Assembly (NCBI RefSeq): GCF_017876435.1
Contig: NZ_JAGIOA010000001.1
Location: 2,480,001 to 2,544,000, forward strand
DNA length: 64,000 nt
Direction: 5' to 3'
Source: Microbacterium phyllosphaerae
GTDB lineage: Bacteria > Actinomycetota > Actinomycetes > Actinomycetales > Microbacteriaceae
Below are positions 9,887-20,500 of the stretch, in pieces. How positions within the stretch are numbered: the first letter of the stretch is position 1; every line of letters starts with the position of its first letter. The position numbers were made by a program, and so were the translations under genes. The notes under the pieces were generated by a model. That model made no database searches. It was not told the DNA's origin and was given only the letters and a program-made list of their open reading frames with translations.

Positions 9887-11046
9887 GAGCTCGTGTCGGC
9901 CGCGGTCGGGATCCACGCCTCGAGGGAGAAGACTCCGCCCTCGCTGCCGAAGTGCACGGCGCCTCCGACGGCGGCGATGCGTTCCTGCAGCCCTCGCAGG
10001 CCGTTGCCGACCGCGGGCGGCGACGACTCGGTCGCGGTCGGGTTCACGATCGTCAGGTGCACCGCCGCACCTTCGGCGCGGATCGCCACCGTCGCCGTGC
10101 CGCCGCGCCCGTGCTTGTGCGCGTTGGTGAGAGCTTCGTGCAGCACCAGATAGGCGACGTGATCGCCACCCGGCGACAGAGCGATCTCGCGGCGTCCGCG
10201 CCGCAGATCGACGCGGAGCCCCGCACCGCGGAAACCGCTGAGGAGCGCGTCCAGATCGGACAGCCCCCGCTGCGGGCGGAGCTCGGCTTCGTCGTCCGAG
10301 CCGTCGGAGCCGTCGGCGCGGAGGAGCGTCAGGAGTCCGCCGATGTCGGCGAGAACCGTCCGTGAGGCGCTGCGCACGGTCGTCAGCGCCTCACGTGCGC
10401 GCTCGGGTCGGGTCTCGAGAGACGAGGATGCGACGCCCGCGTTCAGGCTGATGACCGCGATCTGATGCGCGACGACGTCGTGCAGGTCACGGGCGATCCG
10501 CACTCTGTCCTCGGCGACCCGTCTGCGCGCCTCGTCGTCGCGGCTCCGCTCGGCCCGCTCGGCGCGCTCGGTCATCGCCGTCGCGAACTCCCGGCGCGAC
10601 CGGGCAGTGTCGCCCAGCGCTCCGCCCAGGACGATGAGCAGGACGAACTGCAGAGCCGTCGAGTCGAAGAGGTCACCCCCGAGAGCCCACCCGTTCGCGA
10701 GGACGGCGACCACGACCGACACGCCGAGGGCGAGCAGGCCGATGCGGCGTCCGAGACGATCGAGCACCGCGAAGCAGGAGATCGCGACGGCGAGGAGCGC
10801 ACTCGGGGAGATCGACCCCGCGGCGGCGACGGCGACCACGCACGCCAGGCTGACACCGAGGGAGGCGAGCGGCCACCTGCGCCGGAACGGCACGACCACG
10901 GCCGGCGCGAGGCCCGGGATGAGAAGCAGCCCGTCGCCGCGGAAGGTCTCGTCGGGGAACGGGAGGACGGCGAAGATCACGATCAGCGCGACCGCGAGGA
11001 CATCGCTCATCCGGAACCCGTCTCGGGAGGTACGGGTGGTCGGCAT
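9883..11046 (-). CDS. Sensor histidine kinase (HisKA_3 type)
   Basis: 387 residues. The N-terminal half has several membrane segments (about 14-35, 45-75, 80-95, 100-120, 130-145). A HisKA_3 dimerisation domain follows, with phosphoacceptor His189 in RDLHDVVAHQ, then an HATPase_c domain (about 280-380; HEALTNAHKHGRGG and VGNGLRGLQERI are the N and G boxes). There is no extracellular sensor domain of note, so it probably senses a membrane signal. It is first in a two-gene operon with the response regulator. Alternative starts exist at the MSDVLAV methionine (codon 13). Confidence 0.92.
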   Translation of the reverse strand: MPTTRTSRDGFRMSDVLAVALIVIFAVLPFPDETFRGDGLLLIPGLAPAVVVPFRRRWPLASLGVSLACVVAVAAAGSISPSALLAVAISCFAVLDRLGRRIGLLALGVSVVVAVLANGWALGGDLFDSTALQFVLLIVLGGALGDTARSRREFATAMTERAERAERSRDDEARRRVAEDRVRIARDLHDVVAHQIAVISLNAGVASSSLETRPERAREALTTVRSASRTVLADIGGLLTLLRADGSDGSDDEAELRPQRGLSDLDALLSGFRGAGLRVDLRRGRREIALSPGGDHVAYLVLHEALTNAHKHGRGGTATVAIRAEGAAVHLTIVNPTATESSPPAVGNGLRGLQERIAAVGGAVHFGSEGGVFSLEAWIPTAADTSS

Positions 11047-11225
11047 GCATCCAGTATTTCGTGTCGGCGTGCGCTTCGGATCCGCCCGGCGGATGACTCC
11101 CGCATACCGCGAACGCGGTACCGAGGTGTCTGCGGCGGACTGACGCGCCCGTGGAGTTCACGATCCAGTCTGGGAGGACAGGCGTGCACCACCCTTCGAC
11201 ACCCGTGTGCGCCGGGAAGGCCATG

Positions 11226-12176
11226 ATGCGCAGATCCCTCAGAAGAGCCCTCGTCGTCGGCGGGGCCATCGGCACCGTGCTGGCGGTCGGGCTGACGACC
11301 ACGACCGTGGTGAACGCCGTATCCACAGAGACGGAGAAGAACCGTATCGAGACCTACGGTCAGACGGTGAGCGTCGACGGGCGGGCGATGAACGTGGTCG
11401 TCGCCGGCGAGGGCGAGCAGGACGTCGTGCTGCTCCCCGGGTTCGGCACGGCGTCTCCCGCCCTCGATTTCGAGCCTCTGATCTCGCAGCTCGCGCGGGA
11501 TCACCGCGTCATCGTGGTCGAGCCGTTCGGCTACGGTCTCAGCGACGGCACCGACAGCGAGCGGACGACCGACAACATCGTGGATGAGATCCACCAGGCG
11601 CTGCAGTCGCTCCACGTCGACCGCTACGTGTTGATGGGGCACTCGATCGCAGGGCTCTACGCGATCGAGTACACGAACAGGTACGCCGACGAGGTGACGG
11701 CATTCGTCGGGATCGACACCAGCGTGCCGGGGCAGCCGAACATGGACACGGTCTTCCCCACCGGCCTGTTGGCCGCAGCGAAGAACCTCGGCCTGATCCG
11801 CCTGGTCTCCAGCGCAGCCGGAGACGGTCTCGACGGCCTCGCCTACGACGACCGCACGCGCGAGCAGATGTCGCTTTTCAGCAACCGGAACTCCCTCAGC
11901 CCGACCTATCTCGACGAGATGACGCACATCAGGACCAACTTCGCGGATGCCGCGGGCACCGAGTTCCCCGCCGGACTCCCTCTCCTGCTGTTCGTGGTGG
12001 CCGACAACGCCGGCAATCCGGACTGGATCGACCTTCACGAACGTCAGGCGGCGACGGTCGACGACGGAACCGTCATCCCCCTCGACGGCGAGCACTACCT
12101 GCATCACACGCACGCACCCGAGATCGCCGACGGGTTCCTGCAGTGGGAGGCCGACCGTCTCCTCGACGCCGACTGA
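11226..12176 (+). CDS. Membrane-anchored or secreted alpha/beta hydrolase
   Basis: About 316 residues from the ATG at 11226, chosen because gggaagg lies 5 nt upstream; the neighbouring ATG at 11223 would be too close. The N-terminus MRRSLRRALVVGG plus a hydrophobic stretch to about residue 30 is a signal peptide or anchor. The alpha/beta hydrolase core has VLLPGFGT (oxyanion loop), the nucleophile elbow GHSIAG with its serine, and a late DGEHYLHHT histidine. The substrate is unknown; esterase or lipase-like activity on the cell surface is plausible. It is transcribed divergently from the two-component system, which might regulate it. Confidence 0.85.
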   Translation: MRRSLRRALVVGGAIGTVLAVGLTTTTVVNAVSTETEKNRIETYGQTVSVDGRAMNVVVAGEGEQDVVLLPGFGTASPALDFEPLISQLARDHRVIVVEPFGYGLSDGTDSERTTDNIVDEIHQALQSLHVDRYVLMGHSIAGLYAIEYTNRYADEVTAFVGIDTSVPGQPNMDTVFPTGLLAAAKNLGLIRLVSSAAGDGLDGLAYDDRTREQMSLFSNRNSLSPTYLDEMTHIRTNFADAAGTEFPAGLPLLLFVVADNAGNPDWIDLHERQAATVDDGTVIPLDGEHYLHHTHAPEIADGFLQWEADRLLDAD

Positions 12177-12237
12177 CCCGGCGCGACGCGCCTCGGTGAA
12201 CCGGGAGTCAGCGGGTGCATCGGGGTAGCGTGAGCGG

Positions 12238-12654
12238 ATGATCAGAGCACTGGCGCGTTGGATCCTCGCACTCGCACTGGGTGCGATCGGCATCGTCCAC
12301 TTCGTGAGCACCCGCGGCTTCCGGGTCGTCGTGCCGGACTGGGCCACGAAGGCCACGCGTCTCGACAAGGACGCGATCGTGATCGCCTCGGGCGCCGCCG
12401 AGGTCGCGCTCGCGGCCGGACTCCTCGTGCTGCCGAAGGAGCGACGACGCATCGGAATCGCGACCGCCGCGTTCTTCGTGGCCGTGCTCCCCGGGAACGT
12501 GCACCAGTGGCGCACGCATCGTTCGACTCCCGGTCTCGACACCGAGGCGCGGCGCTTCGGCCGGCTGTTCCTCCAGCCGCTGCTCGTGCTGTGGGCCCTG
12601 TGGGCGACTGCTCCCGATCCTCTCCCGGCGGGCCGCCGGCGGCCTAGCCGCTGA
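12238..12654 (+). CDS. DoxX-like small membrane protein
   Basis: 138 residues with four predicted helices (about 5-22, 45-65, 72-90, 108-125) and the early motif ALGAIGIVHF, which recurs in the DoxX-like family. An isolated charged segment KERRR separates helices 2 and 3. The family is linked loosely to redox or membrane stress functions but has no fixed biochemical role. It lies between a hydrolase and a photolyase gene on the same strand and may share transcripts with them. Confidence 0.7.
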   Translation: MIRALARWILALALGAIGIVHFVSTRGFRVVVPDWATKATRLDKDAIVIASGAAEVALAAGLLVLPKERRRIGIATAAFFVAVLPGNVHQWRTHRSTPGLDTEARRFGRLFLQPLLVLWALWATAPDPLPAGRRRPSR

Positions 12655-12711
12655 GACAGACGGCACGCAACCCCTGCCCGCCGATTCCGCCGCGCGGGCG
12701 AGAATGGAGCC

Positions 12712-14061
12712 ATGGCTTCCCCCTCGATCGTGTGGCTCCGTGACGACCTCCGCCTCGCCGACAACCCGGCCCTGCGGGCAGCGATCGATCGAGATGAGCC
12801 GATCGTCGTGCTCTACGTGCTCGATGAGGAGTCCCCCGGCATCCGCCCGCTCGGTGGCGCCGCACGCTGGTGGCTGCATCACTCGCTCACCTCGCTCCGA
12901 GAGCGACTCCTCGAGATCGGGGCCACGTTGACCCTGCGCCGCGGACCCGCCGCACGCGTCGTCCGCGAGGCCGTCGCGGACGCGGGGGCGACAGCCGTGT
13001 TCTGGAACCGTCGCTACGGGGGCGCGGAACGCGAGATCGACGCCGCCCTGAAGACGTCTCTCCGCGAAGGCGGCCTCGAGGTGGCATCCTTCGCCGGTTC
13101 CCTGCTGCACGAGCCGTGGACGGTCAAGACCGGAGGCGGCACCCACTTCTCCGTCTTCACGCCGTTCTGGCGCGCATGCCTCGCGCTCCCCGCGCCCCGT
13201 GCACCGCTCCCCGCGCCCCGGAGTCTCGACGGGATGTCGCCTGCCCCCGCATCCGACGATCTCGACGACTGGGATCTTCTGCCGACGAGTCCGGATTGGG
13301 CGGGCGGACTGCGCGAGACCTGGGAGCCGGGTGAGCCCGCGGCACGAGCCCGTCTGCGCGCCTTCCTTCAGGACGACATCGGCGCGTACGACAGAGCGCG
13401 GGACGAGCCGTCCGCCGGCGCCACCGCCCTGCTCTCGCCCCGTCTGCGCTGGGGCGAGCTGAGCCCGTTCACCGTCTGGCACGAAGCGGTCGACGCGCAC
13501 GGAGCCGCGGGCTTCCTGTCGGAGCTGGGCTGGCGCGAGTTCGCGTGGCACACCGTGTTCCACTCCCCCGATCTGGCGACCGTGAACCTTCGCCGTCAGT
13601 TCGACGCGTTCCCGTGGCCGCCCCTCGACACGCACCATCTCGAGGCGTGGCAGCGCGGCGACACCGGCGTGCCTCTGGTGGATGCCGGAATGCGCGAGCT
13701 GTGGCACACCGGTTTCATGCACAACCGCGTGCGGATGGTCACCGCGTCGTTCCTCGTCAAGAACCTCCTGATCGACTGGCGGCGCGGCGAGGAGTGGTTC
13801 TGGGACACGCTGGTCGACGCCGACGGCGCGAGCAACCCGTTCAACTGGCAGTGGGTCGCCGGGTCGGGTGCCGACGCCGCGCCGTACTTCCGCGTCTTCA
13901 ACCCGGAGCTGCAGGCCAAGAAGTTCGACCCCCACAGGCTGTACATCTCGGAGTGGGCATCGGATGCTCCGACAGAGCCGATCGTGGACCTCGCCGCCAC
14001 GCGCAAGGCCGCGCTCGACGCCTATGACGTCGTCAAGCGCTCCTCACGACAGGACGCATGA
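12712..14061 (+). CDS. phr: Deoxyribodipyrimidine photo-lyase
   Basis: 449 residues, the normal length of class I CPD photolyases. The N-terminal Rossmann-like antenna domain (about 1-130; SIVWLRDDLRLADNPAL) is followed by the FAD-binding helical domain (about 200-440) with WREFAWHTVFH, MHNRVRMVTASFLVK and NPFNWQWVAGSG. The conserved C-terminal FNPELQAKKFDP is present. It repairs UV-induced cyclobutane dimers using blue light. The ATG at 12712 gives the conserved start. No damage to key motifs is seen. Confidence 0.95.
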   Translation: MASPSIVWLRDDLRLADNPALRAAIDRDEPIVVLYVLDEESPGIRPLGGAARWWLHHSLTSLRERLLEIGATLTLRRGPAARVVREAVADAGATAVFWNRRYGGAEREIDAALKTSLREGGLEVASFAGSLLHEPWTVKTGGGTHFSVFTPFWRACLALPAPRAPLPAPRSLDGMSPAPASDDLDDWDLLPTSPDWAGGLRETWEPGEPAARARLRAFLQDDIGAYDRARDEPSAGATALLSPRLRWGELSPFTVWHEAVDAHGAAGFLSELGWREFAWHTVFHSPDLATVNLRRQFDAFPWPPLDTHHLEAWQRGDTGVPLVDAGMRELWHTGFMHNRVRMVTASFLVKNLLIDWRRGEEWFWDTLVDADGASNPFNWQWVAGSGADAAPYFRVFNPELQAKKFDPHRLYISEWASDAPTEPIVDLAATRKAALDAYDVVKRSSRQDA

Positions 14062-14077
14062 TCGCGGCACAGGCCGC

Positions 14078-14560
14078 TCAGGAGGCGTAGCGCTCCACGC
14101 GCAGCACGCAATCGAGCGCCTCGTCCTCCACGGCGACCGTGGTCTCCCAGTCGGCGCTCGCCCCGGCGGCGATCGGCTCGACATCGACCTGCGTCAGCGA
14201 CCGTGTGTCGCCGCCCTGGGTCAGAAGCGACACGTAGATCCGGTACGACGCGTCCGCATCGCTCGAATTCGTGACGGATCCGGCGACCTCCCAGTGGTCG
14301 CCGGCGAGCTCGCAGGTCTTGACCTCGGCATCCGCGAGCGCCCCCTCGAGCCCCTCTCCGGAGCCGGGCGTGTCCTGGATGTCCGTGATCCCGGCCTCGG
14401 CGGGTTCCGTCGCTGTCGGCGTCGGCTTCGGGTCCGGTGCCGAGTCGGTGCATCCGGCGAGCACCAGGCCGAGAGTCACGGCGATGCCGGCCACGACGAC
14501 CCCCTTGGTCGCCGTACGGCGTCCTGCGGTGGACGGGGTGGTTGAGCTCGAGTTCAGCAT
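14078..14560 (-). CDS. Small secreted lipoprotein, function unknown
   Basis: 160 residues. Residues 19-37 form a lipoprotein signal with the lipobox LAGC, giving acylated Cys37. A Pro/Thr-rich linker (PKPTPTATEP) follows, then a globular domain of about 90 residues with two cysteines (CELAGDHW and LDCVLRVERY) that could form a disulfide. Its content (VAGSVTNSSDADASYRIYV) resembles FxLYD-like beta domains. It lies immediately downstream of the giant surface-protein gene, only 24 nt after its stop, on the same strand, so it may be part of the same transcript and act at the envelope. Confidence 0.7.
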   Translation of the reverse strand: MLNSSSTTPSTAGRRTATKGVVVAGIAVTLGLVLAGCTDSAPDPKPTPTATEPAEAGITDIQDTPGSGEGLEGALADAEVKTCELAGDHWEVAGSVTNSSDADASYRIYVSLLTQGGDTRSLTQVDVEPIAAGASADWETTVAVEDEALDCVLRVERYAS

Positions 14561-14584
14561 CGTGTCGCCTTTCAGTACGGATTG

Positions 14585-17500
14585 CTAGGAGGAGAGGTCA
14601 TGGGGCCGCATCGACCGGCGACGCCGGGCGGCGAGCAGGAGCACGAGGCCCGCGAGCAGAAGCAGCGCGGACCCTCCCACGAGAGGCAGGGGATCGCCGC
14701 CACCTGTGAAGGGGAGCAGATCGATCGGCACGATCTGCGCGGGCTGCGGAAGGTTCACGGCATCCGAGGCCACATCGAGCACCTGCACACCCGACTGCGC
14801 CTCCACACTGGTCACCACGGCACGGGACGTTACCACGGTGCCCTCCATCGAGGGGGTGATGACCACGCTGGCCGTCGCGGTGACGCTCTGCCCGGGGAGC
14901 AGCACGCCGGGCTCGCCGGGCCAGGTGTAGACGATCGACGAGAGTCCGGGGTACGGATCCGTGATGCGCACGCCCGTGAGGGTCGTGGTCCCGGTGTTCG
15001 TCGCGGTGTAGCGGAAGATGAGCGCGTCGCCCGCGAAACCCTTCTGTCCGTCCTTCACCGAGATGCTCATACCGAGGCGGATGCTCGGGGCGTCGGGAAC
15101 ATCCACCCGAACCGAGTCGGCGTCGTCGGTCGTCGTGCCGCCGGGCGCTGTGCCGACCGCGGAGGCGGTGTTGTCGACGTGCTGTCGCACGACGTCTGCC
15201 GACGTGATCACGTAGTCCGCGGTCATCGTGACGCTCTGGCCGGAGGCCAGCATCCCGGGCGTACCGGGCCAGTTCACGGTCGGGGAACCGAGGCCGGCGA
15301 GGTCATCCGTGATCGCGACGTCGGACAGCGTGACGTTGCCTGTGTTGGTGACCGTGACCAGGTATCGGATTCCGCCGCCCTGCTGCGCTGCTCCGGTGAG
15401 CTCGGCGGTCTTGACGAGGGTGAGCGCGGGGGCGGCGGCGATGACCGTCTCTGCGACGGTCTCATCACGGACGACCGTGCCTGCGCCGTCACCTGTGGTG
15501 ACCGCCGGCGACGTGATCCGCCCGGCATCGACATCCGCCTGGGTCAGGATGTAGGTGGCCGTCGCGGTCGCCGACTGTCCGGGGGCCAGTACGCCGATCT
15601 CTCCCGGCCACGCGATGCCGAGTCCCGTGATCCAGACCTGGCCATCGGCGAGCGTCACGCCGCGGAGCGTGATGTTGCCGGTGTTCGTGATGGTGAAGGT
15701 GTAATCGACGACGTCGCCGGGGCGCCCGGTGGCACCCTGGGCGAGCACCTGGGACTTCTCGATGTCGATCGAGGGTGCGGAACCGATCGTCGTCACGACC
15801 GACTCGGGCGACTCGTCCGTCACCGGGTCTCCCCCGGGGGTCAGCGCACTCGCCGAGGCGGTGTTGCGCACCTCGCCCGTGTCGATGTCCTTCTGCTGGA
15901 CCGTGTATGTCGCCGCCGCGCTGACGGACTCTCCCGGCGCGAGCGCTCCGTCAGCGGTCGGCCACTCCGCGTACGAGATGTCGGACAGCCCGTCGAGCGA
16001 GTCGGTGAGAGCGACCGAGCTGAGCGAGAGCGTTCCGGTGTTCGTGATGACGAAGTCGTAGCGGATCTGCGTGCCCAGGCTGCCGTCGCCCAGGCGCGTA
16101 CCGGTCTTCGAGACGTCGAGCGATCCCGTTCCGCCGACCAGCGGCACGATGGTCATCGGCGTGCGGCTCGTCACGACCGCCCCCGCCGGCGGCGTGCCCG
16201 ACCCCGTCGCGGTGTTGCGGACCGTGCCCGTGTCCACATCCTGCTGCGTGACGAGGTGCGACGCCGTGATCGTCACGGTCTGACCCGGCAGCAGGCGTCC
16301 GGGGTTCGCGGCATCCGGCCAGGTGTACGCGAAGCCGGTGAGTCCGGCGACCGTATTGCTGAGCGTCACACCGTTCAGGGTCGTGTTGCCGGTGTTCTGG
16401 ATCGTGAACGTGTAGTCGACCGAGTCGCCGAGCACGCCGACGTCCCCGGCGGCGAGTTGCGCGGACTGCGTCGTGCGGATCGCCTGTTCCGGATTGGTCG
16501 GCGAGTCCGTGTCGATCGTGAACGGGGCGGAGCTGTCGGAGACGACGACTCCGCGCGGAGACGTTCCGAACGACGTGGCGACGTTCGTGATCGACCCCGC
16601 ATCGACGTCGTCCTGGGTCACCGTGTACCGGGCGACACCGGTCGCGGTCCCGCCGGGCGGCAGGATGCCGGTGGCCGACGGGAACTCGATACGAGGAGTG
16701 CCGAGGCCCTCGAGGTCGTCCTGCAGACGGATCAGTCTCAGGGTCACGTTTCCGGTGTTCGTGATGTCGAAGGTGTACTCGATGATGCTGCCCACGCCGC
16801 CGGTGCCGCTGACGTAGCTGCCGCCCTTCACCGTCTGGATCGATGGAGCGTGGTCAGCGGTCGGGATGGGCTCGATGGTCGAACGGGTCGACAGCACCTC
16901 GCCGCTCGGTGTCGTGGCACGGACGGATGCCGTGTTCTGGACGGATCCTCGATCGACGTCCTCCTGGCTGATGTCATACGACGCCGTTCCCCGCGCGATC
17001 TGTCCCGGCGCGAGCACGCCTGCGGCCGCGGGCCAGTCCACCGTGATCGGTCCGATGCCGACGAGTTCGTCCGTGATGGCCACGCCCGAGAGGGTGACGG
17101 TCCCGGAGTTCTCGATGCGGAAGTCGAAGGTCACTCCGTCGCCGGTGCCGTTCGCACTCGCGGCGTCCAGGCTCGCCGTCTTGCTGAACACGAGACCGGG
17201 AGCCGCGACGAGCGACACCGTCGCGGGGGTCGTGGCCGCGGCCCGTGCACCGGTCGACGGTGTTCCTGTTCCGGTGACGAGGCTGGTCACGCTGCCTGCG
17301 TCGACATCCGCCTGGGTCAGGACATACGTCGCCGTCGCCGTCACCGACTGACCCGGCACGAGGACACCCTCCGCCCCCTGCCACACATACGACGGAGCGG
17401 ACGCACCCGGCAGGGCGTCGGCGAGGGCGGCGCCGGTCAGCGTCACGTTCCCGTCATTGGTCAGCACATACGTCCACGTCACCACATCACCGGCCCGGCC

Positions 17501-20500
17501 CGACGCCCCCGGAGCCAACGCACCACGATCGGTCACCGACACCGCCGGAGCCGCCGCCACCGTCGGAACCACACTCTCCGCAGACACCACCGTGATCGGC
17601 TCACTCCGCGCCGGCACACCAGACGCCGACGCCGTGTTCACCACACGACCCGCATCCACATCCGCCTGCACGATCACATACGACCCCGTCGCCGTCGCCG
17701 TCTCCCCCGGAGCGATCACACCCGGCGCACCCGCATCCGGCCACACCACACCCGACAACACCACACCAGGCACCGCATCAGACAGCACCACACCCGACAC
17801 CGTCACATTGCCCGTGTTCGTCACACCGAACTCATACGACACCACATCGCCCACCGCACCAGCACCCGACGCCACACCCGACTTCGACACCGACAACCCC
17901 GCCGCAGGCAACACCGTATTCACCCGCACCGTGTTCGTATCCGCCGACACCCGCACCCCACCCGGAGCGAACGCCGCCACCGACGCCGTGTTCTCCACAA
18001 AACCCGCATCCACATCCGCCTGCGTCAGGTCGTACTTCCCCCGACCGACGGCCTGCTCACCGACACCGACACGACCGGGCGCGGCGGGGTCCGGCCACAC
18101 GATCGACACGTCATACAGGCCGACCATCGGATCCACCAGCACACCGCCGGTGACCGTCACGTTGCCCATGTTCGTCACCACCACCTCGTACTGCACCGTG
18201 TCACCGACCGCACCGATGTCCCCCGCAGCCAGAACACCCGACTTCACCGCAGACAGCGCAGGAGTCCTCGGGATGGTGACCGTCGCGGCGTCGGCGGCAT
18301 CGACCGTCGTGCCGGCGGGTGTGCTCGCGACGACCTCGACCGCGTTGGCGACCGATCCGGCATCGATGTCCGCCTGGGTCAGCGTGTAGGTCGCGGTACC
18401 GCGTGCGACGGAGCCGACCGGAAGGACGCCGGTCGCTGCGGGGTCATCGCTCGGCCAGACCACGTCGATGGCGCTGAGCCCCGACAGTGCGTCCGAGAGC
18501 TCGACGGCGCGGAGAGTCTGGTTGCCGCTGTTCGCGATCGTGAAGCCGAACTGCACGACGTCGCCGACCTGACCGGTGGAGCCCGGTGCGAGTGCGCCCG
18601 TCTTGTCGATCGTGATCCCGGCATCCGCCTCGATGGTCGGGGTGCTGACACGGTCGGAGTCGTCCTGCACGGCAGCCCCGCTCGGAGAGGCCCCCGCGGC
18701 GGTCGCGATGTTGACGATCTCTCCCGCATCCACATCCGTCTGCACGATCGCGTAACTGGCGGTCGCGGTCGCGACCTCGCCCGGCGCGAGCACGCCCGTC
18801 TCACCCGGCCAGCGCACCGTCGGGGCCGAGAGTCCCGGAAGAGGGTCCGAGAGCGTGATCGCGGACACCGTGACGTTGCCCGTGTTCTCGATGGTGAAGG
18901 AGTAGTCGACGATGTCGCCCACAGCACCGTCGCCGCGCACCGTCGCCGTCTTGCCCGTGAGCAGCTCCGGTGCCGCAGCTGCGACGCTCGTGTTCGTCGG
19001 CGGTGTGCTCGCCGTGATCGTGTCTCCCACCGGCGGCTTTCCGCTGGCCGTGGCGATGTTGGTGACGGAGCCGCGGTCCACGTCGGCCTGCGTGACGGTG
19101 TAGTCGGCCGCCGCGTCGACCGTCTCACCCGGCAGCAGGATGCCGGGCTCACCGGGCCAGTCGAATGTGGGCGAGCTGACGCCGACCAGGGCATCCACGA
19201 GGTCCACGAGCGTGAGCGTGACATTGCCCGTGTTCGTGATGCCGAAGGTGTAATCGATCCGGTCGCCGACGTCGCCCGCGCCGTCGACCACCCCGGACTT
19301 CGTCGCAGCGATGCCGGGGCGCGCCGCGATCTCGACCGAGGCGACGGAACTGCCGGTGACGTCCGCTCCGCGAGGCGGGGTGCCGACACCGTCGACGGCG
19401 CTCGACACACCGCCGCGATCGACGTCTGCCTGGGTGAGTTCGTACGTCGAGACCGCCGTCACCGTCTGACCGGGGAGCAGCACTCCCGGGCGGGACGGGT
19501 CCGGCCACGTGTACTCGGGGGCCGTGGAGCCGCTGAGACGGTCGGTCAGGGCGACGCCCGTGAGAGTGACGTTGCTCGTGTTCTGCAGCGAGTAGCTCCA
19601 GGTGACGACATCACCCGCGACGCCTGTGGCATCGGGGTCGAGCGCGGCGGTCTTGTCCACGACGATCGACGCCTGGATGCCCTGGGTGTCGACGGTCTCG
19701 ATGCCGGCAGGGCTCGTGACAGGACCACCCCGCGAGCTGCCGCTCGCCGTCGCCGCATTGGCGATCGATCCGGCATCCACATCCGTCTGAGTGATCGTGT
19801 AGCCGGCCGTCGCGATCGCGGTCTGCCCGGGCGCGAGCACACCGGCCGTTCCCGGCCAGGTGATCTCCGGCACGCTGAGCCCCGGCATCGGGTCGGCGAG
19901 CGTGATCGCGCTCACGGTCACGTTTCCGGTGTTCGTGATGCGGAAGGTGTAGTCGACAGAGCCGCCTGCACCTCCGTCGCCGTCGACGACGCCGTCCTTC
20001 ACGACGGTCAGCGCGGCCGCGGGCTGCACGGTGTTGATCACGACCGGGTTGGAGTCCGCGACGACGATCGTCCCCTGCTCGGTGACCGCCTCGACGCCGG
20101 CCACGTTCCGCACGAACCCACGATCGATGTCGGCCTGGGTGAGCGTGTACCGAGCGACTCCGACGACCGTGTCGCCGACGAGCAGCTCGCCCTCAGGGCC
20201 GGGCCAGGCGATCTCGGGCAGAGAGAGTCCGGCGAGACGATCGATGAGCCGCCCGTCCTGCACGGTCACGTTGCCCGTGTTCGTCACGACCAGGCGGTAC
20301 TCGATGACGTCTCCGACGGCCCCGATCCCCGGCTCGAGCACCTGTCCGCTCTTGACCGTCGTCAGCTCTGCCGCCTCGGTGATCGGCACCGTCGCGGTCG
20401 CCGTGCGTTCGACCGGCGCACCACCGGGGGCGGATGCCGTCAGGGTGACGCTGTTGTCGACGCGCCCTCGATCGACGTCGGCCTGAGTGAGCTCATACTC

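Noticed and set aside
11007..12764. A 585-codon minus-strand frame opposite the hydrolase and DoxX-like genes
   Set aside because: It crosses several plus-strand genes, has no domain signal and overlaps the kinase start; treated as a shadow.
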